From: Oligoflexia bacterium
Lineage (GTDB): Bacteria > Bdellovibrionota > UBA1018 > CAIPTA01
Assembly (NCBI GenBank): GCA_903867855.1
Contig: CAIPTA010000122.1
Location: 1-57,798 of the forward strand
Direction: 5' to 3'
Length of the DNA stretch: 57,798 bases
A model generated the notes under the pieces. That model was not told the origin of the DNA. It worked only from the letters and a program-made list of their open reading frames with translations, and searched no databases. Positions 53,082 to 57,798 of this stretch are shown one piece after another. How positions within the stretch are numbered: position 1 is the stretch's first letter; each line of letters begins with the position of its first letter. A program made the translations under genes and the position numbers.

Positions 53082-54257
53082 ATGCAGGGGTTTTGGAAAA
53101 AATGCAGTGACTTTGGTGCAGGCCGCTGGGCGGCGATCTTAGCTATTTTGCTCACTCTCGGGGCGGTTCCCAAGGCGAGAATACTCGACAGTCCTGATTT
53201 TAAGGTATTCTATGCGGCAGCTCGTCACGCCGTGGTTGATCCGGAAAATTTGTATAAGATTAGCCCAGATCGTTATCTCTATCCTCCGAGCACTTCGATT
53301 TTACTGCTGCCTTTCGCCTTTAGCGACGCTTGGCACTTTCATCAATTTGTCTGGATGGCCTTTCTCGGTTTTCTGATTTTCCTCTTGGCCCGACGCTCTT
53401 TTGCCGCCTTTTTCGCCATGGCTTTGCTCACCCGCTATCTCATCGTTACGCTCAACTACGGACAAATTAATCTCTTGGTAATCAGCTTCCTTTGGCTCAC
53501 CCAAGCGCAATATGATCGAAGGCGAGAGGGCTGGGCTGGCGCCTTATGGTCGATCGCTACAAGTATTAAAGTATATCCCGCCGTGCTTGGCGCAGAATTT
53601 TTGCTCAAGAAAAGCTGGAGGGGTTTTGCTGGATTCTTTCTAACGCTTCTTCCCATTTTACTCCTGCCCGTGCTGTTTTGGGGCCCATCGCTTGCCATGC
53701 AGCTCTACGGAGAGTTTTTTCACGCGCTGCAAGCTAAGGGCTTGCCCATGCACTCTCACAACCAAAGTTTCGCTGCGCTCTTTTTGCGACTTTTCACCCG
53801 AGTAGAATTTGATCTTCACGGGATTGGGCATGAAATGTGGGGATTTTTCCCCTTGGGGGCTGAGTTTGCGCACCTGCTCGCTTGGGTAATCGGGTTAAGT
53901 CTCACGGGAATTTCTTGGCTCGTATGCGCTCGCAGAAAAGATGGTTTTTTGAGTGCTGCCGCCTTCTCGATCTTATTTCTCTCCCATATTGTGTGGAAGG
54001 ATTATGTGCTCTTCCTCTATTTTCCGCTCTTCGAGCTTTTTTCTAGCGAACTCCTTTCGAAGCGACAAAAAGTGAGTGGTGGAATTCTTTTTGCGCTGAT
54101 AGTCACACTGAGCTCCCATGATGTGGCAGGAGCCAAAGCGGGTGCGCTTTTCGACGCAGCTAGTATTCATTTGTGGCTCGCTGTATTAGTATGGGGAGCG
54201 TGGATACTTTACCGCTCAGCGTTCTCCTCATCGCCCGCAATGAAGAAGCTCTCATAG
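53082..54257 (+). CDS. GT87-family membrane glycosyltransferase (DUF2029)
   Basis: A 391-residue polytopic membrane protein with 9-10 helices. The first loop has DSPDFKVFYAAARHAV and RYLYPPSTSILLLPFAF, typical of GT87 polyprenol-mannose or related transferases (the aspartate in SPDF is the likely catalytic site). TSIKVYPAVL is a further family segment. The sugar donor would be a polyprenyl-phosphate sugar. Its 3' end overlaps the next glycosyltransferase by 67 bases. ATG 53082 is preferred over TTG 53055. It opens a run of five transferase genes that reaches the window end. Confidence 0.84.
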   Translation: MQGFWKKCSDFGAGRWAAILAILLTLGAVPKARILDSPDFKVFYAAARHAVVDPENLYKISPDRYLYPPSTSILLLPFAFSDAWHFHQFVWMAFLGFLIFLLARRSFAAFFAMALLTRYLIVTLNYGQINLLVISFLWLTQAQYDRRREGWAGALWSIATSIKVYPAVLGAEFLLKKSWRGFAGFFLTLLPILLLPVLFWGPSLAMQLYGEFFHALQAKGLPMHSHNQSFAALFLRLFTRVEFDLHGIGHEMWGFFPLGAEFAHLLAWVIGLSLTGISWLVCARRKDGFLSAAAFSILFLSHIVWKDYVLFLYFPLFELFSSELLSKRQKVSGGILFALIVTLSSHDVAGAKAGALFDAASIHLWLAVLVWGAWILYRSAFSSSPAMKKLS

Positions 54258-55057
54258 GCAGAGCCATTCGTAGTTGCCCCTTTGCCCGTGAAGTGGTGGT
54301 GATCGATGCTTGTTCCACTGATGCTACTCGCACGGTGGCGGAGGCGGCTGGCGCCCGCGTGATCGAACGCAAGTGGACCAACTTCAGCGAACAACGAAAT
54401 TTCTCTCTTAGCCAAGCCAAAGAAGATTGGGTGCTCGTGCTGGATGCCGATGAGGCGGCCACTCCCGCTTTGGCGCAATGGCTCCGTGATTTCTTTTCAG
54501 CGCAGAAACAAAACGCAGCTCCCTACGGCTATAAGATCAAGCGCATAGAGTACTTTTTAGGCAAACGCATCTATGGCTCTTGCTGGAACCCAAGCTTTCA
54601 AGATCGTTTCTTCCGCCGCGATAAAGCAAAGTATATTGGCGAGATTCACGAATATCCGGAAGTGGAGGGCGGGCTCGTCTGTGCACCCGAAACGGCGGCC
54701 ATAGAGCATAATCCGAATGTTACGGTGGAAAGTTTTTTAGAAAAAATGAATCGCTACACTACGCTCGAAGCCTTTGATCGCTATCAGGCTGGCCAACGCA
54801 CTTCTCTTCCTCACCTCGGAGTGGCCTTCTTTGCCAACTGGTGGAAAAACTTTTTCTACTATAAAGGCTATCGTGATGGAGCACATGGTTTTGTGATCTG
54901 CTTGATGGAGGCCACCTCGCGCACGGTTCGGCACTTGAAGCTCTGGCAAATTCAGCGCATGACGGAGGCCGGACGCGCTGATCTCCTTCCAGATCCTCGC
55001 CGCGCCATCGAACTCGGCGCTCAGCAGAATCGTAAACTTGAGGCCACTCGCCAATGA
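54191..55057 (+). CDS. GT2 glycosyltransferase, WaaE/KdtX-like (LPS core)
   Basis: A 288-residue GT-A-fold transferase. The N-terminus (LSVLLIARNEEALIGRAI) is followed by VVIDACSTDATR and the metal-binding DADEAATP. This is the WaaE/KdtX group that adds a sugar to the inner LPS core, as suggested by FFRRDKAKYIGEIHEY in the middle. The ATG at 54191 lies inside the GT87 gene (67-base overlap). Its TGA overlaps the GT9 start (ATGA), showing coupling through the run. Confidence 0.86.
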   Translation: MGSVDTLPLSVLLIARNEEALIGRAIRSCPFAREVVVIDACSTDATRTVAEAAGARVIERKWTNFSEQRNFSLSQAKEDWVLVLDADEAATPALAQWLRDFFSAQKQNAAPYGYKIKRIEYFLGKRIYGSCWNPSFQDRFFRRDKAKYIGEIHEYPEVEGGLVCAPETAAIEHNPNVTVESFLEKMNRYTTLEAFDRYQAGQRTSLPHLGVAFFANWWKNFFYYKGYRDGAHGFVICLMEATSRTVRHLKLWQIQRMTEAGRADLLPDPRRAIELGAQQNRKLEATRQ

Positions 55058-56094
55058 AAGTGCTACTCGCGAAGCGCCGCGCCCTCGGCGATACGGTGCT
55101 ACTCACGTCTACGATTCAATTATTCCAAGAACAATTTCCTCAAGCTGAAATTCACGTATTGGTGCCAAGTGCATTTACTGCTGTGGTGGAAAAAAATCCT
55201 ACAGTGAAAAATACTCTTTCCTATGAGAGCCAAGGATTTTTTTCGTTAGTGCAAAAAATACGCGCCGAGAAATATGATTACTTTTTTCAGCTCCATGCTT
55301 CGCCAGGAGAGCGCGCCCTGCGCTGGCTCTCGGGAGCGAAAAAAGCCTTGGCCCATCGGCAAAATGCAGAAACGGAAGTGGCCTATGGGAAACATCCCGA
55401 TGCTCTCGAGTGGGATCGATTTTTTCTCGAAAAAGTTTTTGCCAAAAAAATTCCTGCTTCGCCTATGCCCAAGCTGTTTCTTTCAAAAGAGGAAAATGCT
55501 TGGGGCGAGAATTTTTGGCGGGCCCAAGGGGCCGATCCTAAGAAGATTATTTTCCTGGGGCTCGGGGCGAGTAGAGCCACGAAGCGTTGGCCTGCGGAGC
55601 ATTTTGCCCGCTTTGCAGAATTAATCTCAGAACGCTTTGATTTTATTCCTGCGATTGTGCATGGGGCGGGCGAAGAAGAGGAACAATTTGCAGGCTTAGT
55701 TGCGGATCATTTGCGCGCCAGGGGCTTTCGCAGTTCTGGACCCGTAGATATGGCGCAGCGGTTTGTTTTCGTCACCGGCTTAAGCGTGCGTGAATTGGCT
55801 TTGGTGATTTCAGCTGCCCGCGCCTATGTAGGCAATGATTCTGGGCCGAAACATTTGGCGGTGGCCCTCAATGTGCCGAGCTTTACGTTTTTTGGCCCGG
55901 AAGATCCTATAGAGTGGCATCCTTATTCCCGAGAGCAGCACCCGATTTTTTTCCTGCAAAATTTGCTTTGTCGTAAAGAGGATAATGGGCGCTGGTGTGG
56001 CATTCCGGTTTGTGAAACCGAACAGCACCGCTGTATGCAAAACCTGGATCCAATCGATGCACTCGCTGTGTTTAAGCAAAGGATGGGAGTTTAG
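55054..56094 (+). CDS. GT9-family heptosyltransferase
   Basis: A 346-residue GT-B-fold enzyme. The N-terminal RALGDTVLLTSTIQLF and the C-terminal YVGNDSGPKHLAVALNVPSF (ADP-heptose contact) with FGPEDPIEWHP match ADP-heptose:LPS heptosyltransferases of the WaaC/WaaF/WaaQ group. It would add heptose to the LPS core. A cluster of Cys near the end (LLCRKEDNGRWCGIPVC) is usual for the family. It starts on the TGA of the preceding gene, and the next gene begins directly after its stop. Confidence 0.9.
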   Translation: MKVLLAKRRALGDTVLLTSTIQLFQEQFPQAEIHVLVPSAFTAVVEKNPTVKNTLSYESQGFFSLVQKIRAEKYDYFFQLHASPGERALRWLSGAKKALAHRQNAETEVAYGKHPDALEWDRFFLEKVFAKKIPASPMPKLFLSKEENAWGENFWRAQGADPKKIIFLGLGASRATKRWPAEHFARFAELISERFDFIPAIVHGAGEEEEQFAGLVADHLRARGFRSSGPVDMAQRFVFVTGLSVRELALVISAARAYVGNDSGPKHLAVALNVPSFTFFGPEDPIEWHPYSREQHPIFFLQNLLCRKEDNGRWCGIPVCETEQHRCMQNLDPIDALAVFKQRMGV

Positions 56095-56985
56095 ATGGCT
56101 GCGATTTTTATCAGCGGATTTACTTTCATTCGCAACGGCGTGCAGTTCGATTATCCTTTTGAAGAGAGTATTCGCTCTATGCTGCCCTTGGTGGATGAGC
56201 TCATCATAAATGTTGGCGTTGGATCTGATGCTACGCTAGTGCGCATCCATGCTCTCGCGAAGCAGGATAAGAAAATCCAAATTTTCGAAAGCACTTGGGA
56301 TGATAGCTTGCGTGAAGGCGGGCGCATCCTCGCAGAGCAAACAAATCTCGCGATCCAGCGCTGCAAGGGCAAGTGGGGGCTTTATTTGCAGGCGGATGAA
56401 GTATTGCACGAGGAAGACTATGATCTAATTCGCGCGGCGATCAAAAAAGCGGATAAGGATTCCCGCATAGATGGAATTCTTTTCGATTACGTGCACTTCT
56501 ACGGCGATTTTTTTGTGGTAAATTGTAATCCATCAGCCTATCGCCACGAGGTGCGGGCGATTCGCCTGGGCTATCAGATTTTTTCTTGGAAAGATGCGCA
56601 AGGTTTTCGCAAAAAAGTGGGAGAGAATCGCTTCGAAAAGCTTCAGGTGCTGCGCAGCAAAGCGCGAATTTTTCATTATGGCTGGGTGCGTCCACCCGAA
56701 GTAATGAAAGAGAAGACGGTTGCGATGGATAAGCTGTACCATTCCGAAGGAGAAGGCACGGGGAATAACTATCGCTACAAGCGGATTTACGGCCTAGAGA
56801 GATTTAAAGGCACCCATCCCGCTTTGATGGAACAGAGAGTGAAAGAAAAGAAGTGGCAGATTGATCTAATGGCGGCACCTTTGGTATTCACAGTTAAAGA
56901 TATTCGGAAGGTTTTGGCGCGTCTCGTGGAAAAAGTAACAGGGCGACTCCCCTTCGAATACAAGAACTATAGGAAAATCGGTTGA
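56095..56985 (+). CDS. GT2-like glycosyltransferase
   Basis: A 296-residue protein with a GT2-like N-terminal fold: FISGFTFIRNGVQFDYPFEESI, ELIINVGVGSDATL and LYLQADEVLHEEDY, in which the acidic LQADE motif is in the place of the DxD metal site. Its C-terminal region is polar with HYGWVRPPEVMKEK. No membrane anchor is evident. The sugar donor and acceptor are unknown. It starts at the base after the GT9 stop and its TGA overlaps the TTG of the next gene, so all five genes appear to be one transcript. Confidence 0.72.
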   Translation: MAAIFISGFTFIRNGVQFDYPFEESIRSMLPLVDELIINVGVGSDATLVRIHALAKQDKKIQIFESTWDDSLREGGRILAEQTNLAIQRCKGKWGLYLQADEVLHEEDYDLIRAAIKKADKDSRIDGILFDYVHFYGDFFVVNCNPSAYRHEVRAIRLGYQIFSWKDAQGFRKKVGENRFEKLQVLRSKARIFHYGWVRPPEVMKEKTVAMDKLYHSEGEGTGNNYRYKRIYGLERFKGTHPALMEQRVKEKKWQIDLMAAPLVFTVKDIRKVLARLVEKVTGRLPFEYKNYRKIG

Positions 56986-57798
56986 GCAAAGTTAAAGCGA
57001 GCGTAATTTTAGCAACCTACGAATGGCCCGAGGCTCTCGCTCTCGTGCTCAGTGCGCTCTTGCGCCAAAGCGAGCAGAGCTTTGAAATCTTAATTGCAGA
57101 CGATGGATCGGGGCAGAGAACCGCCGATGTGGTTGCGCACTACCAAGCGCATTCGGATATTATGATTCAGCGCTTTTGGCAAGAGAATCAAGGATTCCGC
57201 AAGTGTCGAATTCTTAATCGTGCGATCCAAAAAGCGAATGGGAAAACGCTGATCTTCTTGGATGGCGATTGCATTCCTCACTATCGCTTTGTGGAGCAGC
57301 ATATAGCGCTTCAGCAGCGTGGCCACTATGTGGCTGGGCGCCGCGTAGATTTGAGCGAAGATTTTACTCGATCCCTAAAACCAGAAATGATTGATCATGG
57401 TTATTTGGAAAGCAAAAAGGCCCTCTTTGATCTTTTCTTCGATTCACTCAAGACAAATGGATCTGCACCTTTTCACCGTTCCTATATGGTGCGCACTCCC
57501 TTTTTGCGAAAAGTATCCGGGCTTGAAAAAGTAGTGGATTTGAAGGGCTGCAATTTTTCAGCGCAGAAGCTGGATATGCAGGCGATCGATGGTTTCGATG
57601 AGAGCTACGAAGGATACGGCCGCGAAGATACGGATGTAGAATTGCGTTTGCAAAATCTGGGCTTAAGAATCAAGAGTGCAAAAAATCTTTGCCTGCAATT
57701 TCATCTTTGGTACGCACCACGAGCTTTCACACCCACGAATGAAGAGCTCCTGAACGATGTGAAGCGCACCAAACGAATCCGAGCACTACGTGGTATCA
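56982..57798 (+). CDS. GT2 glycosyltransferase with C-terminal galactosyltransferase-type domain, partial
   Basis: A TTG-initiated frame (TTGA overlap with the previous stop) that is open to the window end, giving 272 codons. It starts with VKASVILATYEWPEALALVL and has IADDGS, LIFLDGDCIP (DxD-type) and a later GCNFSAQK ... DGFDESYEGYGREDTDVELR segment. That order fits GT2 proteins with a Glyco_tranf_7C-type tail, common in LPS or surface-glycan clusters. The gene is cut by the window edge, so the C-terminus is unknown. The TTG start is inferred from the overlap. Confidence 0.8.
   Translation, partial: MSKVKASVILATYEWPEALALVLSALLRQSEQSFEILIADDGSGQRTADVVAHYQAHSDIMIQRFWQENQGFRKCRILNRAIQKANGKTLIFLDGDCIPHYRFVEQHIALQQRGHYVAGRRVDLSEDFTRSLKPEMIDHGYLESKKALFDLFFDSLKTNGSAPFHRSYMVRTPFLRKVSGLEKVVDLKGCNFSAQKLDMQAIDGFDESYEGYGREDTDVELRLQNLGLRIKSAKNLCLQFHLWYAPRAFTPTNEELLNDVKRTKRIRALRGI

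Noticed and set aside
1..57798. CRISPR arrays, tRNA or rRNA genes, insertion sequences, phage genes
   Set aside because: No regular spaced repeats, cloverleaf structures, transposase frames or phage-type genes were seen.

Overview
The window reads as one continuous chromosomal stretch of a diderm (Gram-negative type) bacterium. Supporting signs are an RND/TolC efflux pair, an outer-membrane beta-barrel, several lipobox lipoproteins, a YkuD L,D-transpeptidase and a heptosyltransferase-type LPS cluster. By eye GC is near 50 percent. ATG starts dominate, spacing is tight, and start/stop overlaps of the ATGA or TGATG kind are common. I saw no tRNA, rRNA, CRISPR array, insertion sequence or phage gene. 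The gene mix (many secreted proteins of unknown function, KdpFABCDE, a type III polyketide synthase, fused ThrE) would fit a Bdellovibrionota or deltaproteobacteria-like lineage, but this placement is a guess.

Layout. 1-10.9 kb: potassium block, with the C-terminal half of a KimA-type K+ importer, a CPA1 K+/H+ antiporter with an RCK_C domain, then a complete kdpFABCDE operon including a 27-residue KdpF. 10.9-19.2 kb: secreted and envelope functions, with a lysophospholipase-like hydrolase, a papain-like secreted protein divergent from a large glycosidase-like secreted protein, an MsrB-MsrA fusion, a sedolisin protease with strong expression signals, and a PAP2 phosphatase coupled to two related lipoproteins. 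19.2-23.4 kb: SIMPL protein, 2OG-Fe(II) oxygenase and MMPL exporter in one operon. 23.8-29.4 kb: BMP-type nucleoside ABC importer plus a HI0933-family flavoprotein. 29.4-32.5 kb (minus): beta-barrel, App1-like phosphatase, GreB, ThrE. 32.7-36.1 kb: Dps, thioredoxin-TPR protein, unknown secreted protein.

36.1-41.3 kb (minus): tetR-tolC-RND efflux operon with no adaptor gene and a 24-bp palindrome ahead of tetR. 41.4-44.7 kb (minus): topA and a pentapeptide-repeat protein separated by a structured intergenic segment. 44.8-48.9 kb: cytochrome b562-like protein, FAH-family hydrolase, and a type III PKS / ICMT-family methyltransferase / YncE propeller run. 48.9-53.0 kb: an ATLF-like HExxH lipoprotein, a small unknown ORF, and a three-gene minus operon of L,D-transpeptidase, FAD amino-acid oxidase and FecR protein. 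53.1 kb to the end: five overlapping or abutting glycosyltransferase genes, probably for LPS core or surface glycan, running off the window.

Most transcription is in short operons, and six of ten convergent gene pairs overlap at their 3' ends. The most interesting candidates are the PKS-methyltransferase pair, the L,D-transpeptidase/oxidase/FecR operon, the adaptor-less RND operon, and the two predicted secreted peptidase-like proteins with intact catalytic triads or metal motifs but no obvious family name.
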